Assembly (NCBI GenBank): GCA_022605405.1
Contig: JABYQQ010000001.1
Span: 4,836,001-4,900,000 of the forward strand
Length of the DNA: 64,000 bases
Direction: 5' to 3'
From: Earliella scabrosa
Taxonomy: Eukaryota; Basidiomycota; Agaricomycetes; Polyporales; Polyporaceae
Below are positions 1 through 11,179 of the stretch, piece after piece. The position numbers were made by a program, and so were the translations under genes. The notes under the pieces were generated by a model. It did not search any database, was not told where the DNA came from, and worked only from the letters and a program-made list of their open reading frames with translations. Within the stretch, counting starts at the first letter, position 1, and the number at the start of each line of letters is the position of its first letter.

Positions 1-167
1 CTTGGGCCATAAGGCATACCAAAAAACCTCGGCTCGTGTGCATTCGTGTGTACGTTCACATTGATACAACTATAATACAGCAACGGTTACGTGTGTAGAG
101 TCAACCCCACGAATACTTGGCGTCCGTGTATACTCGAATGGATCGTCATGGCAGAAACGAAGTATCC

Positions 168-546
168 CTAGTTGTCGCCGAGGCCCATCGCGTTCTTCGC
201 CTTCTGGGTCAAAGACGGCTACACATGTCCATCAGCACTTGCAACGATAAGAACAGCGACGGTAGGGGCGGACGTACCTGGGTCTCGTTCGAGTTGGAGC
301 TGAACGCGTCGCCGACCTTCTGCGAGGTCGACTTCTCGCCCTGGGGCTGCAGAGACGACGCGGCAGAGTCAGCGTTGCCCTTGAACTTGTCGCCCATGTG
401 TTCGGTGGTCGACTTCTCAGAGTCAGGCTGGATGGATGGCAGGGTTATTAGCTGATGTCGCGGGGCTCGACAAGACAACGGTAGGTGCGCACCTTGAGCG
501 CGGCGGAAGCCTTGTCGGTGAGGGATTGGCGGCCGGTGTCGGACAT
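168..546 (-). CDS. HSP12: HSP12/HSP9-family small stress protein, copy 1
   Basis: Three exons read on the minus strand: 546-493, 427-278 and 218-168, giving about 84 residues. The protein begins MSDTGRQSLTDKASAALK and continues PDSEKSTTEHMGDKFKGN, the typical opening of fungal Hsp12/Hsp9 proteins. These are small, hydrophilic, membrane-associating proteins induced by heat, osmotic stress and starvation. Introns start GTGCGC and GTACGTCC. The last exon is placed after TGTAG so that it aligns with the ending KAKNAMG of the second copy at 10676. Compared with that copy, the intron after QPQ is absent, so copy-2 exons 2 and 3 (87+63 nt) equal one 150-nt exon here. A TATATAAG box lies about 95 bp upstream. 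Family assignment is firm; exon 3 start is inferred. Confidence 0.88.
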
Positions 547-640
547 GGTGAAGGAATGCGAAGTGGTGGTGGTGAGGGTGTTCAGAGACGAGAGGTTGGG
601 AGGAGAAGAATGCTGCCCACCCCTGCTCAATGTCACCCAC

Positions 641-648
641 CTTATATA
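641..648 (-). promoter_or_regulatory. TATA box of HSP12 copy 1
   Basis: TATATAAG on the minus strand about 95 bp before the ATG. The second HSP12 copy has CATATAAG at the same spacing. Confidence 0.6.
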
Positions 649-1243
649 CCCCGTCGAGAGCGCGTCTCGCAGTCCATCCCGACGCGGTTGACACTAGTAC
701 TGGGAGGAGCTCGTAGGTGGCGTCTGCGGTCGCTGCAACGATGGACCGAGGATGACGTCCTCGACGTCGACGCGTCATACACGGGTCATCGTGTCTGGAC
801 GCGACGCGGTCAGATGACCCCGCTCCGCCCGTCCCACGGCCGTCCGACATCGCAGTGCACCCACTTTAGCGGGCGTAGGCCTTAGGGCCCTGACGTCAAC
901 CGCACCCCGAGCCTGTGCGCACACGACCCGCGTCGGGAGGGGCAAGTCCTATGCCAGAGAGAGCCCGGGATCAACGAATGACGTCGCGCCCAGGGAAAGA
1001 GTGAACGAACAGAGTGTAGACATTACTTATCGTACCTGCTAGAGAGAGAACCGATCACATAATCCATACAGAGTGCGGCAGAGACACGTACTGATACAAA
1101 TGAACGTCACAACAACAATCGTGAAACAGAAACATCGCGTCCAAGTCAAGTCAAATCGAACGGCCGCCGCCAAGCCCCGGTGGCCCCGGTCTCCACACCC
1201 GCCGCGCCCCAACTCCCGACCTGAAGCACACGTAGCAGCGGGT
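649..1243. other. Intergenic region, no gene seen
   Basis: Upstream region of HSP12 copy 1 and 3' flank of the RING gene. Open frames here lack family motifs or splice-linked continuity. It presumably holds stress-responsive promoter elements, which I could not define. Confidence 0.5.
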
Positions 1244-3651
1244 CTACATGTTCAGCGTCGTACGTGGCGCGTACGGCAGGGGCGGATCGGTCGCGTCGTA
1301 CCCGCTCCCGTCCTCCCGTGCCCGCCGCTGCCTCCGCCTCCGCGCCGTCCGCAGGTACCGCGAAAAGCGTGCGGCAGCAGACGAGATCGGCCGTGACGCC
1401 CCCGGCGCATGCGGGGGCTCCAGCGCGTCGCCCTCCTCCCCTGCGGACATCATCGTCTGCAGCGCTTGGAAGTCTAGATCCGCGCGTCACAGGTCACCGG
1501 TCAGCTGTCTGTGCGGGGACGGATCCGGGAAAGAAAAGAGAGAGAAAGGGGGGCGGGGGTGGGGTGGGGAAGAAGGGATGAATGACTCGCCTTGTCTGCA
1601 CAGCGGACAGCTGCTCGAGAGCTCGAGCAGCCACTGGTCGACGCACTCCTGGTGGAAGCGGTGGTGCCCCTCGCACGGGAGCACGCGCAGGTCGTCGCCC
1701 TCCTCAAAATCGACGATGCAGATCGGGCACGTCTCGCGCCCAATCGCGTCAGGGACGATGTCCCTCTCGCCGCCTGTCGGGCTCTCCGTCGCGCGTCTCC
1801 GTGGACGCGGGACGGCTTGCACTTGCGGTACGCTTGATGAAGAGCTTGCCCTGTTCGGCGGGTATTCCTCTTCGTGTTCGTCGGCGGCCGCTGGATGAGT
1901 GTGCGCTAGGGTTGGCAGGGCGGCTGCGGTGAGGACGGTCTGGGCTTTGCTCTCGCCCTCCTGCGCTCCGTCGAGCTGTGACGTGACGGCCTTCCACTCC
2001 CGGAGCTCGACCGCGAGATCAGTACTCCGGTCAAACTCTGAAGAAGCTCCCTTGGACCTCGTTGGTTGGTCGTGGCTTCCGTCCACGCTCTCGATGTCCT
2101 TCGGCCGTGGAGCGTTTTCCATGGGCGCCTCCCCACGCCCGAACTTCACCACTGGGAAGGTATCCAGGATGGCACGAGTGAGGCCTCGTGCACGGCTTTG
2201 GGGACCAAGCCCTCCCGGTGGTCCACCAATGCCATCTGCAGTGCGGGGGCCATACCGTTCAGGGTGGCGAATCGCCCGAATGGCCTATGTGATGTCAGGC
2301 GCACTGTGTTTGAAACATTTTGCAGGACATGGACGCACCCCTGAGATGATCACAACACAGAACAGGGCGGAGACGCATCCTGTGATAGCATACAGGATGA
2401 TCCTGGCACCGACCCGTCAGCACGAAAGAAGCAATGTAGTAGAGATGGATTCACATTGCAAGGCTGGTGTTTGCGGGAGATGGACCCGACGAATCCCCAC
2501 TGGGGTCGCTGCTGGTAGTCGGCTGGTCGGTGGGCCCGTTCGTGACCGGATCTGTCGCATTGGACGCCCTGAGCGTAGCGAACAAGTATCCCGTCGACTC
2601 CGGCACCGTGTTGTTTTCGATCGCGGTCTGGATGTCTGCGGCGGAGCTGTTCAGCAGCGAGGGGCTGAACCACCAGTACCTGGACTTGTCCCCGACCAGG
2701 ACGTTGTCGAACTGGGTCTCGATCAGGTTCGACGCGGCGAGGGACTGGGTGGCAAAGATGTCCATGACCTGGTCAAAGTTGGCGGGGTCCGAGTATTCGG
2801 GGTTGATGAAGCACGAGACGGACTTTTGCGAGTATAGGAGCTGGTGGAGGACGGGTGGATGGGGGCGTCGGTGTCGGTATTGGTGTGAGGGGAATAAAAT
2901 GGAATGAGGGACGTACTGCAGCTACTGCTCCCCTGTCCCTTGCCAGCGTGAAGATGTCATCCTCCATCGATGCGTTGGTAGAGTTTGCATCACACGAGAC
3001 GAGAGCAATCCATGGCGTGGTCGCTGGTCGAGGGGATGTCAGTCAGTTGACACTCACAGGAAAGTGAGATACTCACTTGTTCCATTCGGCAACCTGTCCT
3101 CAGAGAAGTGCACCAGGGCACCCTGAGATGTGGCAAGTAAATGAGCAGTGAGCACAGGGTCCGAGAGATCAAGAACCTCGCCACAACAAGAAGCGCGACA
3201 GAGTATTTAATCCCCCACGATAGACGATCTCCTGCTCACGATCAACGCTGCTACCCGCCCTAGAACATGGATGCACCACCCCTCCTCGAGCGGGAGTCTT
3301 CAAGTCACGCGAAACCGGGATACGTAGAGGGAAAACAGGGTAACAAGAGAGCACACGCACCTTGCTGATCCCCGCACTATCCGCCCCAACGAGCTGATAC
3401 GAGATCCTGCCCGAGTACGACCCCATCGGGTACCACAGCAAGCTGAGGCTCGACACATCCGAGAAGTTCAGCCCCGCCCTTGCCGCGACCTCCGAGTCGT
3501 TCGTCGCCTGCGCGGGGATGTACGCGTGCGCCGCGGGCAGGGGCCCCGGCGCGAGACAGAGCCGGAGCGCCGCGGCGAGGGCGAGCACCCACGGCAGTCT
3601 GCAGAGGACGGGGAGGAGCCTGAGACTGAGAGGACCAAGCCGACTTTGCAT
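1244..3651 (-). CDS. PA-TM-RING-H2 membrane E3 ubiquitin ligase
   Basis: Multi-exon gene of about 600 residues. Residues 1-43 form a hydrophobic signal peptide ending PAAHA. The lumenal part carries protease-associated-type sequence (ALVHFSEDRLPNG, then PWIALVSCDANST). One transmembrane helix follows at about 275-295 (MIILYAITGCVSALFCVVII); its Met codon is split by an intron. The cytosolic side has the RHPERYGPR..QSRARGLTRAIL segment typical of fungal members. A C3H2C3 RING-H2 then starts CPICIVDF, with HRFHQECVDQW and CPLCRQ. The tail resumes DFQALQTMMS after an intron whose donor is CAAG|GCGAGT, a GC-AG intron. The predicted role is ubiquitination of membrane or vacuolar-sorted cargo. Family call is strong; substrates unknown. 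Confidence 0.88.
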
Positions 3652-4442
3652 GATCAGTTAACGTTCGCGTTCAACGCTTGTGAGCTCGCTCGAGATATGG
3701 AGTGAGGTTCTTGAGGCTTGGATCCGGACTCGGAGGCCGCGCGCCGCGGCCGGGAGAGAGGAGGAGAGGGGTTTGGTGGTGGCAGACGGGAGGAGAGACG
3801 ATAAACGTCCGGGCTGCGCTGTGCCCGGCGTCGAGCTCGTGGGCAAAGGCAGGGGCGAGGCCAGATAGCGGGAAGTGGCCGCTGGATGAGAGTGGAGGAT
3901 GCGGCACGGCGCTGGCCAGGCTGCTGGGAGCTCCTTGCGGCGTCTGTCACTGTCAGCGAGTCTGTGGCGAGAGAACGTGCTATGTTTGCGATTCCGGCGT
4001 CCGCGTGGGGCGACGGCAATCCGGCGATGGCCACGGGCTGCCCACGCCTAAGAATACGAGTGAACGCTGCCAGTCGTCGCTCCAGATGCAGCTCTCTCGC
4101 TGGCGAAGCACACAATCCCACCATGAGCGCTTAGCCTCGGCACGGGGTGCCGAGCACGGGAGCTGTAGGGACCTCGACGCTCGTGTTAACCCCGCCAACA
4201 TACCCCCTTCGGGTCGAGGAATGGAAGCTGAAGGAGACTCGTCGCAATCGTGCGATAGACGGAAAGCAGGCGCGCTATGGTACAATTGATTCGGCATGTC
4301 AGACTAGGCAAGTATACAAATAGAAGTCGAGTCTCCGGGCACCGCAACGCGCCCAAGAGTCGTACGGTGTGGCATGGGATGTCCGTGTCGAGCGTTACCA
4401 CATGCATATCCAACCTTCGCACTCGCCTTCAAGCTTCAAGTT
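3652..4442. other. Intergenic region, no gene seen
   Basis: Promoter side of the RING ligase gene and 3' flank of the aminotransferase gene. Overlapping open frames on both strands in GC-rich sequence show no recognisable protein. Confidence 0.5.
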
Positions 4443-6111
4443 TCAGCCCTCGCGCACGACCTCCTCAACCGCCTCCGCAAAGATCGCGCACCCCTTCGCC
4501 AGGTCCTCCTTCGTGATGTTCAGCGGCGGGATGAACCGGATGACTTCATACACGCTCGTCGTGAGTATGAGCAGCCCCTTCTCCACGCACCGCTTCGCCA
4601 CCCGGCTCGCCAGTTTCTCCGGCACGGACGCGTTCCGGAACGCGTCGTAAGGCCCCGTCCCCGCCGGCGACGCGAACTCCACGGCGACCATGAGGCCCCT
4701 GCCGCGGACATCCAGGATCGCGGGGGCGAGCTCCGGCTTTGCCCGCAGCTCGTGCAGCGCGGCGAACAGTTCCTGCGATCTGTGCGGCATGAATAGATGA
4801 ATGAGCGAGATATATGCGGGGAGCAAACATGGAGTAGTTAGACACGGGCTACGCACCGCGCGTTGACGTTATCGAGGATTTTCTCTTCCTGCATGACTTC
4901 GGCGGCAGCGACGGCGGCGGCGCAAGACACAGCGTTGCCGGCATACGTGCCGCCCATCGAGCCCGGCTTCAGCTTGTCCGTGAGCTCCTTTCGGCTGATA
5001 ATCGCGCTCAGAGGGAACCCGTTCGCAAGACCCTACCAGGATTCCGCCGTGAATCAGCACTGGCATGATAGTGGCGGTATGAGACCAACCTTCGCAGTGA
5101 GGAGGATGTCGGGGCGCACGCCCGAGTACTCGATCGAGTAGTTCTTGCCCGTCCGCCCAAAGCCGGCCTGCACCTCGTCGATGATGAGAAGGATACCGTG
5201 CTGGTCACAGACGTCCCGCAGGCCTTGCAGGAACTCGTCCGGTGCGGGGACGTATCCGCCCTCGCCGATGACTGGCTCGATGATGATCGCGGCGGTGTCC
5301 TGTGGGGTCGTCACCTGCGACAGGAGGAGAGAAAGCTGGTTCAGGCACATCTCGGAGAGCTTGGAGCTTGGTGTGTCCGGTGGCATGCCGAGTTGGTGCC
5401 AGTACGGGAAGGGTAGCGCGTACACACCGGGCTGCATGCAAAAGTGATGAGCGTAGCCTTCGGCGAGCAAGTACATTGCGGTACTGACCATGAGCGGATG
5501 GACGCCTTCGCTGTAGATCGTTTTGCTCTTCGTGACGGCCATGGCTCCGAACGTCCGACCGTGGTATGCGCCCTGCATACTAATGATGTTCTGGCGGCCA
5601 GTCAATACACGCGCCATTTTGATCGCGCCCTCCACCGCCTCAGAGCCCGAATTCCAGAAGAAGAACGAGTCGAGCGAGGGGTGCGGCATCATCGGCAGCA
5701 ACCTCTTGATGAGCTGTAGGTACGGCTCGTGGAAACCAATACTGCACTGGATGTCGATGTTGTCGTCAGCCGTTGAGTAGGGCATATGTCATATACGACA
5801 CTCACCTGCGCATGCACCATGTTCATACACTGGTCTGCCGCCGCTTTGCTGATCTTCGGGTGACAGTGACCTAGATGCATGGCGGTCGGATGAGGTGCGT
5901 GCTACCACGGCACTCGCCGAAAAAACTCACCGAGGTTAGTGACACCGATGCCGCAAGTGAAGTCCAGCATCTTCCTGCCATCGCCCAGGGTCACATACGA
6001 GCCCTCTCCCTTAGCCAGGACGGCGTCGACGACGCGGCCAAGACCCTTCGTCACATGCTTCTGGCCGAACTCCACCAAGGACGCGTGCGACTGTGCGGAC
6101 GTAGAGGCCAT
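4443..6111 (-). CDS. Class III PLP-dependent aminotransferase (4-aminobutyrate aminotransferase-like)
   Basis: Exons give a protein of about 450 residues starting MASTSAQSHASLVEFGQKHV. Family landmarks in order: LDFTCGIGVTNLGHCHPK near the N-terminus; the PLP phosphate-binding FFFWNSGSEAVEGAIKMAR; AYHGRTFGAMAVT; IIIEPVIGEGGY; the PLP ring-contact IIDEVQAGFGRTG; and the Schiff-base lysine in LLTAKGLANGFPLSA, split by an intron. The enzyme should transfer an amino group from GABA or another omega-amino acid to 2-oxoglutarate. The frame stays open upstream to 6279 with an Arg/Ser-rich stretch that could be a mitochondrial presequence. However, a CATAAAGG box just upstream of 6111 favours the shorter start. 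Substrate is inferred only. Confidence 0.87.
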
Positions 6112-7841
6112 GTTGCGGCTCTGGCTTTGAGTGAGCGATACAGATGGCGACCGCGTGCCTTTATGTGCAGAGCGGGAGGCGCCATTATGAGTTGGAGATG
6201 ACTCTCGGGAGAGAACCGCCGTTGAAAGAGAGCTTCGGAAGCTAAAAGGACGCGCATAGAGTGAGTCAGTGAGTTGCACAGTGGCCGGTCGGGCTCGAGA
6301 ATGGACATGTCAAAGGCAAAGATAATCGGGCCCTGATATGTGCGCAGGAGCTCGTAGTCCCTGGCTCAACACCATGGTGTTGATCTAATATGCCAAGCTC
6401 GACATCGCGGTGAACACGTTTTCCGAGTGCGATCGCGAAGAGGCGGGAGCGAGCCCCACGGTCAGGGTCCTGGATAAGAATTCGGACATCATGGCGGTCT
6501 CGTGCGTTCCCGGGATGGACATAACGCCGTATGCGGAACCACCATGGCACCCGAGCCGGGGCTGAACCAAGCTCGTGAAGGACCCTGTGATATGCGCGCT
6601 CGTACCCTGGGTACAATCGAGACGGTGGCTCAACCACAGTCTCCTTGCGCAGCACACGCCATCCGACCTTCGTATCTGCAAACGCGGCGTAAAGGGTCTA
6701 TAAGAGGCGACCTGGACGCACCATACCCTGAGCGGTGTGTCCCCGGTCTGTGGCTTCTGCACGTTCTGCACAGTCTGTGTGACGTCGGCTAGGCGTGCGT
6801 GCCAGACGGGCGACCTCTTTCGCCTGCGTATGGTGGCGCACCACGCATCCCGTACGCAACCTCCCGGCGCAAGAAGACGAAAGACAGACGAGCGTGCTCA
6901 CCTCGTGCTTCCTTTCACGTTTCCCCCTGTGTGTCCCGCGACGAGGACGGCGCCAGACGAGCGCAGGCGTGCGCGACCGGACGATAGCATGGCGGCGATG
7001 GTAGGAGAGCAAGAAAGAGAAGGGACGGAGGACGAGTCATGGTCGCAGAAAGGAACCTGTTGAAGTCATGGCTCTGGGCCTCCCCTTCCGCCATCCGCCG
7101 TCCGGCATCCTGATCCCAAATTGGAGCACGCTGCAGCCACGACCTCACGCGAGCGCTGCGAGTGCGGATCTTGCATTCCGTGCGCGCGCGGGGAAGCTCG
7201 CGCTGCCTGAGCCTCTCCACCGGTGGCTCCTGGCAGGAACTTGGGAAGGCCACAGCCAGCTGATAGCGTCGCGTGATAGCGTCTATGGCAGCCTAGGCGC
7301 GGGGCACGCGAAGCTGCCACACGCCCCGCTCGCGTAGCTGCACCTGGCGCCGTCGGCCATCGAGGTGGCGGGTGGTTGAGAGAATGCAAGAGCTGTTCAC
7401 GAGCTTAGCGAGAGGAGTTGACATGTTCGGGCAGGCGCGCTCGCCAAAGTCGACACCAGTGACCATCGTGCAGGGTCGCACGCCGACGGATTGATCCCGC
7501 GCGTCAGGCGGGGCCCAGAGCCCACCGTGCGTCTGACAAGAGCGCGTCCTTGGCAGATCCCCGCGTCGCCGAGGAGATCCACCGCTGGACCCACAAGTAC
7601 ACTACCTAAGCCAAGTCGGGCGAGCGCGAGCCGCGAGCCCGCTCACGGTGAGGACCATGCTGTAAGGAAAAGGACCGCGGGTTCACTAGCCTCCCTGAAC
7701 ACGTCGTCCCCAACCTCCAAGTAATCATTCCCCAATGGTAATGGATACAGCATCTTCGCGGAACAGATCCTCCCAAACCCCAAGCATCAGGTATTATGAT
7801 AATCATAAAGTAAAGGTTCCAAACAACCGCTACGAGCCTAC
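6112..7841. other. 1.7-kb region without a recognisable gene
   Basis: GC-rich sequence with overlapping short open frames on both strands. None carries a family motif, signal peptide or convincing exon chain. A plus-strand TCTATAAGAG at about 6699 has no recognisable coding sequence after it. Confidence 0.45.
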
Positions 7842-9034
7842 TCAGTTGGGGCACGCCTTGTCGCCAAAGGAGATTGTGTTCAGGTAAGGCCCGAGATGGT
7901 TGACTATCGACGTATCGAGGAGCGAGTTGCCAGCTGCGCAGTTCTGAAAGCTCGAAGTGAGTATCCATCTGCTTTTGAGGACATGCGCAACAGCCGCGAC
8001 TGACCTGGTTCTCCTGTCCTGGGCAGGCGACCATCGTGGCCTGTCCCGAAGCGTCGTCGACAGACTGGATGTGGAGCTCGCCAGACGGGTGCTGGAAGTC
8101 GAGGAAGTGCGGCGGCACGTTGGGCACCACGTCATCCTGGTTCGTCACATGCACAAACGTCGGGACCTGCAGCGCGCACGGATCCCGCCTCAGCGCTCCG
8201 CCCACCGAAAGAGGAAAGGGGCGCCGTCCGCAGGGGCGCGTCAATCAAAGCGTCACTCACGAGGCTGTCAAAGAGGTCCGCCCACGCCGAGTTCCCGACC
8301 CGCGGAAGGCCGAACACGATGGCGTCTACCGCGACGTCGGCCGGGAGAGCCATGCGGAGCATCGCCGCATCGAGGGACGCGACCGCCGCGCCGAGCGAGT
8401 GGCCGGTGACGAGTACCTTCTTGAACCCGCTCGCCGCGAGCCCGCTCTGGACGGTGGAGAGCACGAGGTCCGCCGTCCGCCCCTGCGTCTTCTGGAACCC
8501 GTCGTGCAGCTTCACGTCCGCGCTCGCCTGCGGGAAGAGCGTCGCGTTCGCGTCGACCTGCGCGAATTGGATGTCGTTCAGAACGGACAGGAACTCCGTC
8601 GGTTCGGTGCCCTGGTGCGCCACGACGATCGTCTGTGCGTCTGGGTCGGACGCGATGAAGACTACGAACGAAGGCGGTCAACGCGAGACCTTCCACAGTA
8701 CATGTCCGCGGGGAAACGCGGGTGAAGGTGCACACTCACAGCCTGGAATGGCGGCATCGTCGCCACCTGCGGCCAACACTTGCACGTTTGGCAAGACGTC
8801 GCAGGACTCGCCACAGCTCCAGTTCGTCACCGCTTCCGCGGAGCAGTACGCCGCGCGTGCGAACTGTGCAGGGCGCACGAGCGTCGAGGAGATATCATCT
8901 TGTGAGATGGCCGCGGGCGTCGTCTCTGATTCGTCTCCGTGGCCGAGGTGAATACCGAATAGTGGCGCTGGGGCGGCGTGCGCGAGAGCAGCGAGGACCG
9001 TGAAGCCGAGGAAGGGCCTGAGCATGCGGGTCAT
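7842..9034 (-). CDS. Secreted class 3 lipase (fungal triacylglycerol lipase type)
   Basis: Four exons, roughly 300 residues. MTRMLRPFLGFTVLAALAHA is a clear signal peptide, so the Met at 9034 is preferred over an in-frame one at 9073. Class 3 lipase features: the FARAAYCS opening with Cys-rich NWSCGESCDVLPN, VVAHQGTEPTEFLSVLND, and the nucleophile elbow VTGHSLGAAVASL. The acid residue lies in TNQDDVVPNVPP after an intron, and the catalytic His in SIVNHLGPYL near the C-terminus. The triad Ser-Asp-His is complete. Predicted extracellular hydrolysis of acylglycerols or related esters. Confidence 0.92.
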
Positions 9035-10574
9035 TTTGGCGTCGTTTTTGAAGTATCCAGAACCAGACGCCAATGGAGAGCTTCACAGGAGAAAGAAAGA
9101 ACAAGAGTGTGAAGCTCTAGAGAAGAAGGGAACCACCAGGGTCCAGGAAACCAAGAGGCGGGGAGCCAAGGGGCACGGCGCGAAAAAGATGGAGATGGAC
9201 GAACAGTCAAGCTGAAGATGACCGGGGAGTTACACATCTCTAGGAAGCCCTTTTGTACTGGTTGTGATGGACAGCGGACGTTCCGAAGTTTGCTGCGTGT
9301 TAGGGAATGGTAACACAAATCCCTGGAGCGACCCTGCAGTGCGACGTTGCAACGAGGGCGACGTTGCCCGCTCGAACTGGTCGTCCCGATGATCAGGTTG
9401 ACCAGTGCAGGGGACCGCATCCCATGCGGTTGCTGCCGGCGCGTTCGCTTCTCTGTCAACTCTGTTGCTTGCCAGAGGCTAGCGATGTCTGCATTGAAAC
9501 CCATGGGAAATGATCATTTCGACGGGCTACGTATACCGCAGGCCCGTAAGTAGCGTGATCTGCATTGTGAAGTGAGTGAGGGTCGGCTGAATACCCGAAT
9601 GCGTGAGTACGTACTGCTGCAAGGTTGTCAGAGATTGGCCATGGGTCGATGACGGCGGTTTGTTGGAAACCCGGGCCACATCATACGGATACATACCCGT
9701 ACAGCTTCAGTTCCAAAAATAACACACGCCATAAGTCATGCATGCATAAAAGCGCCATGGTGATTGTCCGCAGGCGCCGCTCAGTCAAGCTTCGGTGGGA
9801 GAGCACCAAGTGCAAGATGCAGCGTCACCGTCATCTCGACATTGTGGTTGAAGCGTTCCAACTTACTGTGTCCAGGGTCCGTGAGGATCCGGATCAGTTC
9901 TGTGGGAACGGCGTAGCGCCTAATACTTTGTATGTACCACTCTCGCAAGAGTCGCAATAAGTCGCAACTGGTCATGGGGAGATACGGTCTCCGCCAAATC
10001 CTGATCCTGTGTGCTGGGAGTCTAGTGTGCTACCGACAAAACTATGGGCATGAAGAACACTCTGGTGCTGCCGGAAGTAAGTGCATCCGATCACGTACTC
10101 TCTTTTACCCACTCTCTTATACTACGAAGTCTCCAGGCAATTCGGTCCGAGGCGTAGTATGTCTCAAGCATCCCCTCCGCGGCGCAACTCTTCTGCATCT
10201 GCGCGGGATTGCGTTACTCGCGATCGTACTCGCAGTTAGGCGAGGGCCCCCCGCGATCGACCGCCATAGTTGCGCGGGATCGCGGACTTGCAACACCGCG
10301 TCATTGCACGTCCGTCGGCAGGCTCCATGACGTCGAGCTGCTCCCTCTGACAGGGCCCAGCGTCATGGGATGGAGGGCGACGGGCTCTACGGCAAGTCCA
10401 CGTCGTCGCGGAAACACATGCGCCCGCCTCCCATCCGTAAACAGCAATACTTCCTCCAAAGATGGCAAGCGTCGTCGCTGGCCATCGCAGACTCCCTGCA
10501 GGATGACGTCCGTAGCTGCTCGTGACCGCTCTCCAGTTGTGAAGAAGTGCGTGAAGGGAGGTGCGTCCACAGCG
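9035..10574. other. 1.5-kb intergenic region, no gene seen
   Basis: Lies between two divergent promoters, lipase on the minus strand and HSP12 copy 2 on the plus strand. Short open frames only. Local GC-skewed GCGATC-rich repeats at 10195-10300 have no assigned role. Confidence 0.45.
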
Positions 10575-10582
10575 CATATAAG
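10575..10582 (+). promoter_or_regulatory. TATA box of HSP12 copy 2
   Basis: CATATAAG about 95-100 bp upstream of the ATG, the same placement as in copy 1. Confidence 0.6.
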
Positions 10583-10675
10583 CCTCGGCGGATCGTCGCA
10601 TCCTCCAGACTCGCTGCCCTTCCCCATCCAATCAAATCGTCGTACCACTAAACCTCGTCCACTTGCATCTCCACC

Positions 10676-11086
10676 ATGTCCGACGCTGGCAGGCAATCTT
10701 TCACCGACAAGGCTTCGTCCGCAATGAAGGTACCTTCATCGCCGCTCTCTTGCTCTGCGGTACTGACGTTCGTGCAGCCCGACTCCCAGAAGTCGCTCAC
10801 TGAGCAGATGGGCGATAGCATCAAGGGCACGTACGACTCCATCGCGTCGACCATGCAGCCCCAGGTATGCTTCTCGTTCCTCGAGATCAGCAATCCGATC
10901 TCACCCACCTCCCCTCCTGTAGAGCGAGAAGTCCTATGGTCAGCAGGCTGCCGACTCCATGAGCGGCAACTCGAACGAGAACCAGGTGCGTCGGAGGAAA
11001 GAGACGATCTTCGAGCAGTACTAACTGCGGGGTCGTAGGACTCCATCGCCAACAAGGCGAAGAACGCCATGGGTATGGAGAAGTAA
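10676..11086 (+). CDS. HSP12: HSP12/HSP9-family small stress protein, copy 2
   Basis: Four exons with clean GT..AG joins: 10676-10729, 10778-10864, 10923-10985 and 11039-11086, encoding 83 residues. The sequence opens MSDAGRQSFTDKASSAMK, continues PDSQKSLTEQMGDSIKG and SEKSYGQQAADSMSGNSNE, and ends DSIANKAKNAMGMEK. It is highly hydrophilic and rich in Ser, Lys and Asp, as expected for this family of stress-induced, membrane-stabilising proteins. It is a paralogue of the gene at 168-546 on the other strand and retains an intron that copy lacks. Confidence 0.92.
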
Positions 11087-11179
11087 GCGCTACGCACTGA
11101 AGAGCATGCAGCTGTAGACCGCCATTGTTGTACAATATGTGTATTGGACATGCATCGAATTGATTCGAAACCATTCCAG

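Noticed and set aside
209..850. 213-codon minus-strand open frame over HSP12 copy 1
   Set aside because: It includes the middle HSP12 exon but reads through introns and promoter; the spliced HSP12 model explains the conserved parts.
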